Source: Burkholderia anthina (GTDB lineage Bacteria; Pseudomonadota; Gammaproteobacteria; Burkholderiales; Burkholderiaceae). From it: a stretch of 64,000 nt of DNA. Positions 27,128 to 35,296 of the stretch are shown here, piece by piece. Numbering within the stretch: the first letter of the stretch is position 1; the number at the start of each line of letters is the position of its first letter. The position numbers were made by a program, and so were the translations under genes. The DNA lies in NCBI RefSeq assembly GCF_001547525.1, contig NZ_LNJP01000003.1:1550001-1614000 (forward strand), written 5' to 3'. Below the pieces are notes generated by a model. The model was not told where the DNA came from, made no database searches, and worked only from the letters and a program-made list of their open reading frames with translations.

Positions 27128-27391
27128 TCAGAACTGTAGCCGGCCGTCGCCGTAAAGCCGGCCCGGCACGTGCGACGCGACGACCTCGGCGATTTCTTCG
27201 TCGGTCGATTCGGCCGGCACGATCTGGCGCCGCGCGGGCGCGTCGAGATGCATCGTCCATTCGACGAGGCGATACGGGCGGCCCCAGGGGCGCTGCATTT
27301 CAACCGAGACGCGGCAGCTCTGGACCGGCAGCGAGTGTTGGCACGTGAGAATCGCGTGCAGATGGCTGAAAACGGTATCTTCGATCATCAT
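27128..27391 (-). CDS. Small hypothetical protein
   Basis: An 87-residue protein without a recognised family. It has two Cys (C17, C26), a basic middle and an acidic stretch (ESTDEEIAEVVASHV). A clear 'ggagg' lies just upstream of the MM start, which supports a real gene. A terminator-like hairpin for upstream transcription lies at 27442-27470. Confidence 0.55.
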   Translation of the reverse strand: MMIEDTVFSHLHAILTCQHSLPVQSCRVSVEMQRPWGRPYRLVEWTMHLDAPARRQIVPAESTDEEIAEVVASHVPGRLYGDGRLQF

Positions 27392-27441
27392 GGCCTCCGA
27401 TCCTGTCTTGTGGGCAATCGATGGCGGCGCCGTCGGCGTTT

Positions 27442-27470
27442 AAAAAAAAAGCCGCCGATGCTCAGGCGGC
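27442..27470 (-). terminator. Second intrinsic terminator downstream of the porin
   Basis: On the minus strand, GCCGCC/GGCGGC with an 8-nt loop is followed by nine Ts. It lies 61 bp beyond the porin's first terminator. Confidence 0.75.
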
Positions 27471-27530
27471 CAACAGGGGGGGTGAGAGCATCGTCTCAGC
27501 CCAGAATTAAGCGAAACTTAAAAGCCCATA

Positions 27531-27560
27531 AAAAAGCGCCCCGCGTGGAGCGGGGCGCTT
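27531..27560 (-). terminator. Intrinsic terminator of the porin gene
   Basis: On the minus strand, perfect 9-bp stem GCGCCCCGC/GCGGGGCGC with loop TCCAC, followed by a T-run, about 35 bp after the porin stop. Confidence 0.92.
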
Positions 27561-27594
27561 CTTGCCGTCGTGATCCGCGAGTTAAGCGGATGCT

Positions 27595-28752
27595 TTAGAA
27601 CTTGTGACGGATACCGACGCGAGCGGCCAACTGGTTCGACGAACCCGTGCCCGACGTGTTGAAGTAGCTCGTGCTCGAACCGATCTGCGCCTGCACGTTG
27701 TTGCCCGACGCCTTCTGGTAGATCACCAGGCCATACACGTCCGTGCGCTTGCTCAGCGCGTAGTCGAGGCCCACGTTGCCCTGGTTCCAGTGCGCCGCGC
27801 TGCCGCTTTGCGTCGCGTTCGTGTACGTGTAGCCCGCTGCCGCCGACAGCGCCGGCGTGAACGCATACTTCACGCCTGCTTCGTATGCGTTGTAGAACGT
27901 GCCCGATGCGCCGGCCGCGATCGGGGTGAACTGCGTGCGCGTCCAGAGCAGCCATGCCGTTGCCGGGCCGAAGACGTAGCGGCCGCCGACGCCGTACGTG
28001 CGCAGGTCGCGGATGTTCGTCAGCGCGATGTTCGCGATCGACGTCGAGAAGGCCGGCGTCGACTGGCTCGGGAAGCGGATGTCCGTGTATGCCGCGCCGA
28101 GAGCGAACGGGCCGTTCGCGTAGTTCAGGCCGAAGCTGTATGCGCGCGACGAGCCGGGCGTCGTCGTGGTGCCCGTCGTCGTCGACGGTGCGCCGGCGAA
28201 GTCGGTCGAGTTCGAGAAGCCGTACAACGCGCCGAACGTGAAGCCGGCGTAGTTCGCGCTCTGGAACTTCACCGCGTTGTTGATGCGGCTCGACGTGAGC
28301 TGGTCGATGTCGTTCACGTGGTACGCGTAGTTGCCCGCGACCGTGTTGCCGCCCGTCGAGTAGTTCGAGCCGAGGATGTCGGTCGAGAACGAGTACTGGC
28401 GGCCGAACGTGACCGTGCCGTATTGCGCCTGGCTCAGGCCGACGTACGCTTGACGGCCGAAGATCGCGCCGCCCTGGCCGATCGTGCCGTTGCCGCTGTT
28501 GAAGCCGTTTTCGAGCACGAAAATCGCCTTCAGGCCGCCACCGAGGTCCTCGGTGCCGCGCAGGCCCCAACGGCTGCCCTGGGCCACGCCGTCGTCGTAC
28601 TTGAACAGCTTGCCGCTGCCGGTAGCGGTCTTGCTGTGGTTCACGTAGCTGATACCGGCATCGATGACGCCGTACAGGGTCACGCTGCTTTGTGCGTGCG
28701 CCGTGCCGGCCGTTGCTGCGAGGGCGGCGATGGTCAACAGTTTCTTGTTCAA
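27595..28752 (-). CDS. Gram-negative porin (OmpC/Omp32 family)
   Basis: A 385-residue outer-membrane general porin of the beta-proteobacterial family. Signal peptide MNKKLLTIAALAATAGTAHA (1-20) precedes the mature start QSSVTLYGVIDAGISY, a family hallmark. Other marks are GSRWGLRGTEDLGGGLKAIF, the loop-3 region FGRQAYVGLSQAQYGTVTFGRQ, and the C-terminal phenylalanine of RVGIRHKF. It forms a trimeric diffusion channel. It has its own terminator and a divergent partner (MetQ-like). The gap contains a perfect palindrome, and expression is likely regulated there. Confidence 0.95.
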   Translation of the reverse strand: MNKKLLTIAALAATAGTAHAQSSVTLYGVIDAGISYVNHSKTATGSGKLFKYDDGVAQGSRWGLRGTEDLGGGLKAIFVLENGFNSGNGTIGQGGAIFGRQAYVGLSQAQYGTVTFGRQYSFSTDILGSNYSTGGNTVAGNYAYHVNDIDQLTSSRINNAVKFQSANYAGFTFGALYGFSNSTDFAGAPSTTTGTTTTPGSSRAYSFGLNYANGPFALGAAYTDIRFPSQSTPAFSTSIANIALTNIRDLRTYGVGGRYVFGPATAWLLWTRTQFTPIAAGASGTFYNAYEAGVKYAFTPALSAAAGYTYTNATQSGSAAHWNQGNVGLDYALSKRTDVYGLVIYQKASGNNVQAQIGSSTSYFNTSGTGSSNQLAARVGIRHKF

Positions 28753-29061
28753 AGGATTCTCCGAGCGATTGAATGGCGTGTCCAGTTGCGGTTCCGGCGC
28801 TCTCTGCGGGCGCTCTCACGGACCGGCGCAACTTTATCGGCGGGCCACGTAATGAATATGACAGCGACTGTCATATGACGAATGTGTGGTGCCGATGCGA
28901 CACGGAATTCTGCCCGGGTTGCCTGGCGAGGGTTATACCGATTTCGGCTGAGATTCGATCCCGATCCGGAATATGCACATGAAATAAGCTTGGTTTGCGG
29001 CGTTCGCGCCCCGTGCCACGATCCGTCCTCCAACACACGACACGGGACAAAGAGGACACCC
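28753..29061. other. Divergent promoter region, porin / MetQ-like
   Basis: This 309-bp gap holds no gene. It carries the palindrome at 28856-28876 and AT-richer patches on both sides fit promoters for the two divergent genes. Confidence 0.5.
28856..28876. promoter_or_regulatory. Perfect palindrome between porin and MetQ-like genes
   Basis: ATATGACAG-CGA-CTGTCATAT: a perfect 9-bp inverted repeat with a 3-bp centre. It is 104 bp upstream of the porin start and 186 bp upstream of the MetQ-like start, consistent with an operator for a dimeric regulator. Confidence 0.7.
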
Positions 29062-29868
29062 ATGCGACGTTCGATCCTGACCGGCCTCGGCGCACTCGCC
29101 GCCGCGCTGGCATTTGCCGCGCCCGGCGCGCACGCCGACCCGCAAACGCTGAAGATCGGCACGATGAGCGGCCCCGACGCGCAAATCTGGACCGAGGTGA
29201 CGAAGGTCGCCGCGCGCGAAGGCCTTGCGATCAAGGTGATCGAATTCAACGACTACGTGCAGCCGAACGCGGCGCTCGATGCCGGCGATCTCGATGCGAA
29301 CGGCTTCCAGCACCAGCCGTTCCTCGACAGCCAGATCAAGCAGCGCGGCTACAAGATCGTCAACGTCGGGCTGACCTACACCGCGCCGATGGGCTTCTAT
29401 TCGAAGAAGCTCAAGTCGCTGAAGGATCTGCCGGTCGGCGCGAAGGTCGGAATCCAGAACGATCCGTCGAACGGCAACCGCGCGCTGTTGCTGTTGCAGA
29501 AGTACGGCGTGATCAAGCTGAAGGCCGGCGCCGGCACGAACGGCGTGAACGCGACGCCGCTCGACGTCGCCGAGAATCCGAAGAAGATCAGGATCGTCGA
29601 ACTCGACGCCGCGCAACTGCCGCGCGCGCTGCCCGATCTCGACGCCGCGTCGATCAACACCGACTACGCGGTGAAGGCCGGGCTCACGCCGGTGAAGGAT
29701 GCGATCGCGATCGAGGATCTGCGCGGGCCGTACGCGAACCTGATCGCGGTGCGCGCGCAGGACAAGGACAAGCCGTGGGTGAAGAAGCTCGTCGCGGCCT
29801 ATGAATCGAACGACGTGCGCAAGTTCATCGAACAGAAGTTCGGCGGCGCGATCGTGCCGGCGTTCTGA
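29062..29868 (+). CDS. MetQ/NlpA-family substrate-binding protein (orphan)
   Basis: A 268-residue periplasmic binding protein of the NlpA family. The signal peptide ends AHADPQ, with a type I cleavage site and no lipobox Cys, unlike typical MetQ lipoproteins. Family marks include LKIGTMSGPDAQIW, EFNDYVQPNAALDAGDLDANGFQH, and PIGFYS-like PMGFYSKKL. MetQ proteins bind methionine for MetNI, but no metN or metI lies in the window, so the transporter and ligand are unknown. A hairpin follows at 29932. Confidence 0.88.
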   Translation: MRRSILTGLGALAAALAFAAPGAHADPQTLKIGTMSGPDAQIWTEVTKVAAREGLAIKVIEFNDYVQPNAALDAGDLDANGFQHQPFLDSQIKQRGYKIVNVGLTYTAPMGFYSKKLKSLKDLPVGAKVGIQNDPSNGNRALLLLQKYGVIKLKAGAGTNGVNATPLDVAENPKKIRIVELDAAQLPRALPDLDAASINTDYAVKAGLTPVKDAIAIEDLRGPYANLIAVRAQDKDKPWVKKLVAAYESNDVRKFIEQKFGGAIVPAF

Positions 29869-29931
29869 GCGGCCTTCGCGCATGGCGGCCGGCGGCGCGG
29901 TATCGGCCGCCGACCCGCGCCCCGGAAAGCC

Positions 29932-29958
29932 AATCGCCCGCGCAAGCGGGCGATTTCA
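29932..29958 (+). terminator. Stem-loop terminator after the MetQ-like gene
   Basis: Perfect 10-bp stem AATCGCCCGC/GCGGGCGATT with a GCAA tetraloop. The tail has only a few Ts, so efficiency is uncertain. Confidence 0.6.
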
Positions 29959-30025
29959 TTGGTGGATGCGGATGGTGCGCATGCGCGCCGCGGCCCGGCC
30001 CGGCGCGCGGGCCGGACACTCGGGC

Positions 30026-31141
30026 TCAGGCCGACAGCAGCGAGCCGGTGCGGATCGCGGTCGCGCCGGCGATGCGCGCGACTTCCATGCCGGCCGTCGC
30101 GAAGCGCACGACCTGGCGCGCGTACAGCACGCCCGACACGCTGCTCTTCAGCGTGACGACGCGATCGGTCAGCGGATCGACGATGTCGGCCACGGCCTGG
30201 CCGGCCTCGATCATCACGCCGACCGGCGTACGGAACACGATCACGCCCGACACGGGCGCGACGAGCGGATCGGTGCCCGCGAGCGGCGTGGCCGGATGCG
30301 CGAGTGGCGGCAGCGGTGCCGGCGTGCCTTCGACGACGCCGCGCTCGGTCAGGTATTCGACGATCGCTTGGGCATCCTTTTCGGCGAACTCGTACGACAC
30401 GTCGCGTTCGCTGCGCAGTTCCACGGTGACGGAAATCGCGCCGTTCGGGATCGGGAAGCGGTCGCCGAAGCGGTTGCGCAGATCCGACCAGCAGAAGCTG
30501 TGGATTTCGTCGAACGGGTTGCCGACCGAATTCAGCGCGAGCAGCGACGCCTTGGCATCGAGATAGCGCGCCAGCGGCTCGACGTCCGGCCAGAGATCGG
30601 GATTCGTGTAGAGGTGCATCACCGCATCGCTGTCGCAGTGCAGGTCGAGCACGATATCGGCGTCGAACGACAGCTTCTGCAGCGCGAGGCGCTGCGAGTC
30701 GAGTTCGGTGCGCGGCTTCTGCTCGTCGAGCGCTTCGCGCATCGCGGTGCGCACGACGGCGAGATTGCGCTGCGCGTCGTTCGTGAGGCGGTCTTCCACG
30801 CGCGGCAGCACGAGCGCCGCGAGATCGTAGAAATTGCGGTTGAAGTTCTGCATCGAGCCGAGCTCGAAGCGGCCGAGGTGATCGCCGAACACGTGTTGCG
30901 ACAGGCCGATCGGATTGGGCACGGGCACGATGACGATTTCGCCGCGCAGCTTGCCGGCCGTCTCGAGCGCGGCGATCTTGCGGCGCAGCAGCGTGGCGAC
31001 CAGCATGCCGGGCAACTCGTCCGCGTGCAGCGACGACTGGATGTAGACCTTCTTGCCGCCGCGCGGGCCGTAGTGGAAGCTGGTGATCTGGCGTTCGGTG
31101 CCGACGGCGGGGGAAATCAGCGGATGGGTCTGCGTTTGCAT
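30026..31141 (-). CDS. M14-family deacylase (succinylglutamate desuccinylase/aspartoacylase-like)
   Basis: A 371-residue zinc hydrolase. Metal ligands fit HADE (SLHADELPG, about 42-50) and the later DLHC (about 181), the usual arrangement in succinylglutamate desuccinylase/aspartoacylase-like M14 proteins. The C-terminal part (LVAPVSGVIVFRTPVGVMIEAG) is a biotinyl-like beta barrel common in these larger members. It probably removes an acyl group from an amino acid. It lies downstream of a basic amino-acid binding-protein gene, but a terminator separates them. A close paralogue lies at 61109. Confidence 0.88.
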   Translation of the reverse strand: MQTQTHPLISPAVGTERQITSFHYGPRGGKKVYIQSSLHADELPGMLVATLLRRKIAALETAGKLRGEIVIVPVPNPIGLSQHVFGDHLGRFELGSMQNFNRNFYDLAALVLPRVEDRLTNDAQRNLAVVRTAMREALDEQKPRTELDSQRLALQKLSFDADIVLDLHCDSDAVMHLYTNPDLWPDVEPLARYLDAKASLLALNSVGNPFDEIHSFCWSDLRNRFGDRFPIPNGAISVTVELRSERDVSYEFAEKDAQAIVEYLTERGVVEGTPAPLPPLAHPATPLAGTDPLVAPVSGVIVFRTPVGVMIEAGQAVADIVDPLTDRVVTLKSSVSGVLYARQVVRFATAGMEVARIAGATAIRTGSLLSA

Positions 31142-31301
31142 GATGAGGGGAGTGCGGCGCAGCCGCGAATGATCCGTGTGCGTGGAAGATCGATTGTACG
31201 TTGCCTTCCTCGCCCCCACCAAACCGGCGCCGGAACATCCGGTTTCCCGTTGAGAATCATCGGGTTGGCGCGGAAAAAATAACGTCGTCCGCGCCGCGCG
31301 C

Positions 31302-31329
31302 AAAAAAACGGGCTCCTTGCGGAGCCCGT
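31302..31329 (-). terminator. Intrinsic terminator after the amino-acid binding protein gene
   Basis: On the minus strand, perfect 9-bp stem ACGGGCTCC/GGAGCCCGT with a 4-nt loop, followed by seven Ts, 36 bp after the stop. Confidence 0.93.
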
Positions 31330-31364
31330 CGGTGTCGCGCCGAATCGCGCGTCGGTCGGCCGGA

Positions 31365-32147
31365 TTACTTGCCGTAGACGTCGAAATCGAAGTACTTCTT
31401 CGCGATCTTGTCGTACGTGCCGTCCTTGCGCATGCCAGCGATCGCGCCGTCGATCTTCGCCTTCAGGTCGGTGTCTTCCTTGCGCAGGCCGATGCCGGCG
31501 CCGTTGCCGAGCGTCTTCGGATCGTCGAGATCCTTGCCGGCGAAGTCGAAGTTCGCGCCGCGCGGCGTCTTCAGGAAGCCGATCTCGGCTTGCACCGCGT
31601 CCTGCAGCGCGCCGTCCAGACGGCCGGAGATCAGGTCGGCGTAGACCTGGTCCTGGTTCTGGTAAGGCACGACGTTCACGCCCTTGGACGCCCAGTACGT
31701 CTTCGCATAGGTTTCCTGGATCGTGCCCTGCTCGACGCCGACCGACTTGCCCTTCAGCGATTCGGCCGTCGGCTGCAGGTTCGCGCCCTTCTTCGTGACG
31801 AGGCGCGTCGGCGTGTTGAACAGCTTTGCCGAGAACGCGATCTGTTCGGCGCGCGCCGGCGTCATCGACATCGACGACAGCACGCCGTCGAACTTGCGGG
31901 CCTTCAGCGCCGGGATCATCCCGTCGAAGTCGTTCTCGATCCACACGCACTTCGCGTTGATGCGGCGGCAGATCTCGTTGCCGAGATCCACGTCGAAGCC
32001 GACCACCTTGCCGTCGGCGCCTTTCGATTCGAAGGGCGGGTAGCTTGCGTCGACGCCGAACCGCACGGTCGACCAGTCCTTCGCGTACGCGCTGCCGGCC
32101 GATACGGCGAGCAGGGCCACGGTCACAGCCGCAAGAATCTTTTTCAC
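31365..32147 (-). CDS. Lysine/arginine/ornithine-type ABC substrate-binding protein
   Basis: A 260-residue type II periplasmic binding protein. Signal peptide about 1-22 (ends GSAYAK). The mature part opens TVRFGVDASYPPFESKGADGKVVGFDVDLGNEI, typical of HisJ/ArgT/LAO proteins, and it has the ligand-contact segment LSSMSMTPARAEQIAFS (about 92-108). It delivers a basic amino acid to an inner-membrane ABC transporter not encoded in the window. Separate terminator at 31302. Confidence 0.92.
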   Translation of the reverse strand: MKKILAAVTVALLAVSAGSAYAKDWSTVRFGVDASYPPFESKGADGKVVGFDVDLGNEICRRINAKCVWIENDFDGMIPALKARKFDGVLSSMSMTPARAEQIAFSAKLFNTPTRLVTKKGANLQPTAESLKGKSVGVEQGTIQETYAKTYWASKGVNVVPYQNQDQVYADLISGRLDGALQDAVQAEIGFLKTPRGANFDFAGKDLDDPKTLGNGAGIGLRKEDTDLKAKIDGAIAGMRKDGTYDKIAKKYFDFDVYGK

Positions 32148-32373
32148 TCGGTGACTCCTCGTTTTGTTCGATGGGTGCGCGGTTGTGCCGCGCCGTAAGC
32201 CTTCGGCCCGCCGCGGCTTCGCGTCGGACAGTCCGTTTCGCCCGCCCGATGGGGGCGCGCGACGTGCGCAAGATTATCAAGACAAAATACCGGCGGGGCG
32301 CCTAGGACAAGCCCCGATACCGGGCCCGGCGGCGGCGCGTCGGACGCACCGCCGTTTCACACACAGGAACGAT

Positions 32374-33294
32374 TCAGCCGAGCGTTTCGTTGACCGCGCG
32401 CTGCAGGCACGTGACGAAGTGCGACACGGCGGGCGTGGGCAGCAGGTCGCGCCGCGCGATGATCGACAGGTCGAAGCGCGGCATGCTTTCGTCGAGTTCG
32501 GCCGTGCGGATGCCGAGCGGCGCGACCATCGCGGCGAGCGGGCGCGTGAAGCAGCCGATCACGTCCGAGCGCGCGACGAGCCCGAGCGTCACCGCGAACG
32601 ACATCGGCGAGCGCAGCAGGCGTTTGGGCAGCGGCAGCCCGTGCGCCTCGAACATCCCGACCATCACGCTGTGCGGGAACTGCTCCGCGCCGACCGTGAC
32701 GATCCATTCGGCATCGAGCAATTCCTCTAACCGGCGCGCCTGCGCGAGCGGGTGGCCGTCGCGCATCACGATCGTGAATTCGGTCGACAGCAGCGGCAAT
32801 TGCGTGAAATCGCGGTCGAGCGCGGGCACATGGTGCATTGCAGCGATGTCGAGCGTGCCGTTGCGCAACTGCGCGAGCGCATCGGGCACCGTCACTTCCT
32901 CCAGATGCAGGCTGACGTTCGGCATCGACTCGCGGAACGCCGTCACCGCGTGCGGCAACGCCGTCAGCGCGATCGACGGCATCGTGCCGACCGCGACGCG
33001 GCCCGACATCTCGCCTTTTACCTGCTCGACGGCCTCGACCGTGCGGCGGACGTCGCCGAGCAACTGCTCGGCGCGCGGCAGTAGCGCCTCGCCGCACGCG
33101 GTCAGCTCGACGCCGCGCACGCTGCGCGCGAGCAATTCCGCGTTGAGCGCCGTTTCGAGCTCGCGGATCGTGTGCGTGATCGCCGGCTGCGTGACGCCGA
33201 GCTCGCGCGCGGCGGCGCGCAGGCTCTTCAGGTGCGCGGCGGAGACGAACGCCTGGAGCTGCGCGATGTTCAAGGGATTGCGGATGCGGGTCAT
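32374..33294 (-). CDS. LysR-family transcriptional regulator
   Basis: A 306-residue LTTR. The N-terminal winged helix-turn-helix covers about 8-66 (AQLQAFVSAAHLKSLRAAARELGVTQPAITHTIRELE), followed by the effector domain (about 95-300, GRVAVGTMPSIALTALP). It is not clearly divergent from a target: upstream on the same strand is the AraC-type regulator gene, with a 66-bp gap. Target genes unknown. Confidence 0.92.
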   Translation of the reverse strand: MTRIRNPLNIAQLQAFVSAAHLKSLRAAARELGVTQPAITHTIRELETALNAELLARSVRGVELTACGEALLPRAEQLLGDVRRTVEAVEQVKGEMSGRVAVGTMPSIALTALPHAVTAFRESMPNVSLHLEEVTVPDALAQLRNGTLDIAAMHHVPALDRDFTQLPLLSTEFTIVMRDGHPLAQARRLEELLDAEWIVTVGAEQFPHSVMVGMFEAHGLPLPKRLLRSPMSFAVTLGLVARSDVIGCFTRPLAAMVAPLGIRTAELDESMPRFDLSIIARRDLLPTPAVSHFVTCLQRAVNETLG

Positions 33295-33360
33295 CGGTCG
33301 GGTCCGGTTGGCGCGAAAGGGGGCGGCGGGTTCGGATTCAGGCGGCGATCCGGATGCACG

Positions 33361-34308
33361 TCACGCGTCGGCGCGTGCGCGGAACGCCTGCCGATAGCGC
33401 TGCGGCGACGTGCCGACGATGCGTGAGAAGCGCTCGCGAAACGCGGTGACCGACCCGAACCCGGCTTCCGTCGCCACATGTTCGATCGACAGTTCGGTCA
33501 CCTCCAGCAACTGCTGCGCATGCCTGACGCGCGCGGTCTGCAGCCATTGCCCGGGCGACGTGCCCGTCTGCTCCTGGAAGCGCCGCGTCAGCGTGCGCAC
33601 GCTGGTCGACGCCTTGCGCGCGATCGCGTCGAGCGTCAGCGGCTGGCGCAGGTTCGCGTGCAGCCAGTCCATCAGGTCGTGCAGCCCGTCGCCGCCGGCC
33701 GGCCATTCGGGTGCGATGAACTGCGCCTGCCCGCCTTCGCGCACGCGCGGCGCCACCGCGCTGCGGGCCGCGTCGACCGCGACGGCCGCGCCATAGTCGG
33801 CCTGGATCATGTGCAGGCACAGATCGAGACCGGCCGCCGCGCCGGCCGAGGTCAGGATCCGGCCGTTGTCGACGAACAGCACGTTCGCATCGACGTCGAC
33901 GTTCGGGTAGCGGCGCGCGAGTTCGGCGGCCGCGAGCCAGTGCGTCGTCGCGCGCAGGCCGTCGAGCAGCCCGGCCTCCGCGAGCACGAACGCGCCGCTG
34001 CAGATCGACGCGATCCGGCGCCCGCGCGCGGCCGCCGCGCGCAGCGCATCGAGCACGCGGCGCGACGTGGGCGCGAGCGGCACCGACGTGCCGGGGACCA
34101 TGATCGTGTCGGCGTCGGCCAGCGCATCGAGGCGAAACGGCGGGCGCAGCTCGAACAGGTCGCCGCCGACGCGCGGCTGCTCGCTGCATACGCGTACACG
34201 GTACGCCTGCGCGACGTTCGGCGCGCGAACGCGCGCGAACGTGTCGCAGGCGACGCCCAGATCGAACGGGACGACATCGGGCAAGGCAAGAACGGCGACC
34301 GTATGCAT
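33361..34308 (-). CDS. GlxA-type AraC regulator with DJ-1/PfpI domain
   Basis: A 315-residue regulator. The N-terminal domain (about 1-165) is DJ-1/PfpI-like with the Cys nucleophile position kept in ASICSGAFVLAEAGLLDG. The C-terminal domain (about 210-315) has two AraC helix-turn-helix motifs (LTLDAIARKASTSVRTLTRRFQEQTGTSPGQWL and the second around IEHVATEAGFGSVTAFRERF). FtrA/GlxA-like proteins usually activate catabolic genes. Divergent from the DUF3817 gene at 34415. Confidence 0.92.
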   Translation of the reverse strand: MHTVAVLALPDVVPFDLGVACDTFARVRAPNVAQAYRVRVCSEQPRVGGDLFELRPPFRLDALADADTIMVPGTSVPLAPTSRRVLDALRAAAARGRRIASICSGAFVLAEAGLLDGLRATTHWLAAAELARRYPNVDVDANVLFVDNGRILTSAGAAAGLDLCLHMIQADYGAAVAVDAARSAVAPRVREGGQAQFIAPEWPAGGDGLHDLMDWLHANLRQPLTLDAIARKASTSVRTLTRRFQEQTGTSPGQWLQTARVRHAQQLLEVTELSIEHVATEAGFGSVTAFRERFSRIVGTSPQRYRQAFRARADA

Positions 34309-34414
34309 GGCGTTCGCGGCCGTGGCCAGAATCCGTTGAAAGATGTCATTCTAGCCAATGGCTCGACCCGGCACCACACGCGACAATCGCGGCGGACCAC
34401 CTGGAGGCCTGCCG

Positions 34415-34723
34415 ATGAACCAAGACGATCGCAACGCGTTGCGGAACCTGCAATACCTGTCGCTGCTGGAAGCGGCCACGCTCGTCGTGCTGGTGTGCGT
34501 GGCCGTGCCGCTCAAGCACCTGGCCGGGTATCCGGTCGCGGTATCGATCATGGGCCCGGTTCACGGCATCGCGTTCGCGATGTACGTGTGGGCGGTGGTC
34601 GGCACCGCGTCGAGCGGGTTGTGGAGCAAGGGCGAGGTCGCGCGGCTCGTGCTGTCGGCCGTGGTGCCGTTCGCGGGACTGGCGAGCGCCGGCTGGATCG
34701 CGCGCAGGCGGCACGCGCGATGA
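34415..34723 (+). CDS. DUF3817 membrane protein
   Basis: A 102-residue protein with three or four membrane segments and the DUF3817 pattern LLEAATLVVLV...PLKHLAGYP...GPVHGIAFAMYVW. ATG 34415 has 'ctggagg' upstream. Its stop overlaps the next gene's start (ATGA), so the two are a coupled pair. Function unknown. Confidence 0.85.
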   Translation: MNQDDRNALRNLQYLSLLEAATLVVLVCVAVPLKHLAGYPVAVSIMGPVHGIAFAMYVWAVVGTASSGLWSKGEVARLVLSAVVPFAGLASAGWIARRRHAR

Positions 34724-35121
34724 TTTACCTGGTGCTGAAGGCCGTGCATCTGGTCGCCGTCGTCACGTTCGTCGGCGGGCTGCTGCTGTCGTCCGTCGCG
34801 GTCCGTATCGCGAACCTCGCCGTGCATCGCGCGGTGCGGCGCTGGGATCGCACGGTGACGGCGCCCGCGCTCGCGATCGTCTGGATCGCCGGCATCGCGC
34901 TCGCGTTGAGCGGTCACTGGTTCGGCACCGCGTGGCTGTCGGCGAAGCTCGCGTTCGTCGTCGCGCTGTCGGTGCTGCACGGAATCCTGGCCGGCACGCT
35001 GCGGCGCATGGAGCGCGACGATCTCGTCGCCGTGCCGGCGCCGTGGCTCGGGCGGACGGCGGGCGCGGTGATCGTCGCGATGGCGCTCGTCGTTGGGCTG
35101 GCCGTGATCAAGCCGTTCTGA
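34720..35121 (+). CDS. CopD-like/DUF2269-like small membrane protein
   Basis: A 133-residue protein of about four helices. The first helix carries LKAVHLVAVVTFVGGLL, and the third AKLAFVVALSVLHGIL; histidines in these places are typical of CopD-like and HemJ-like proteins that bind heme or metal. The evidence for a specific activity is weak. Second gene of a two-gene operon with DUF3817. Confidence 0.75.
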   Translation: MIYLVLKAVHLVAVVTFVGGLLLSSVAVRIANLAVHRAVRRWDRTVTAPALAIVWIAGIALALSGHWFGTAWLSAKLAFVVALSVLHGILAGTLRRMERDDLVAVPAPWLGRTAGAVIVAMALVVGLAVIKPF

Positions 35122-35176
35122 CGGGGCGGGGGCGCGCGCCGTTTTCGCGACGGGCGTCATGCCGCGCCGCACCGGC

Positions 35177-35208
35177 AAAAAAGGCCTGGAAACTCGCGTT
35201 CCCAGGCC
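35177..35208 (-). terminator. Intrinsic terminator of the NCS2 permease gene
   Basis: On the minus strand, 7-bp stem GGCCTGG/CCAGGCC with a 12-nt loop, followed by six Ts, about 90 bp after the permease stop. Confidence 0.8.
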
Positions 35209-35296
35209 GGCAGACCATCGACGACGATGGTGGAGGAGACGATCTCGTCCCGATGCGCGCCGCCTTCGTGCCGGCGACGTCGCGCATGGCGTGCGC

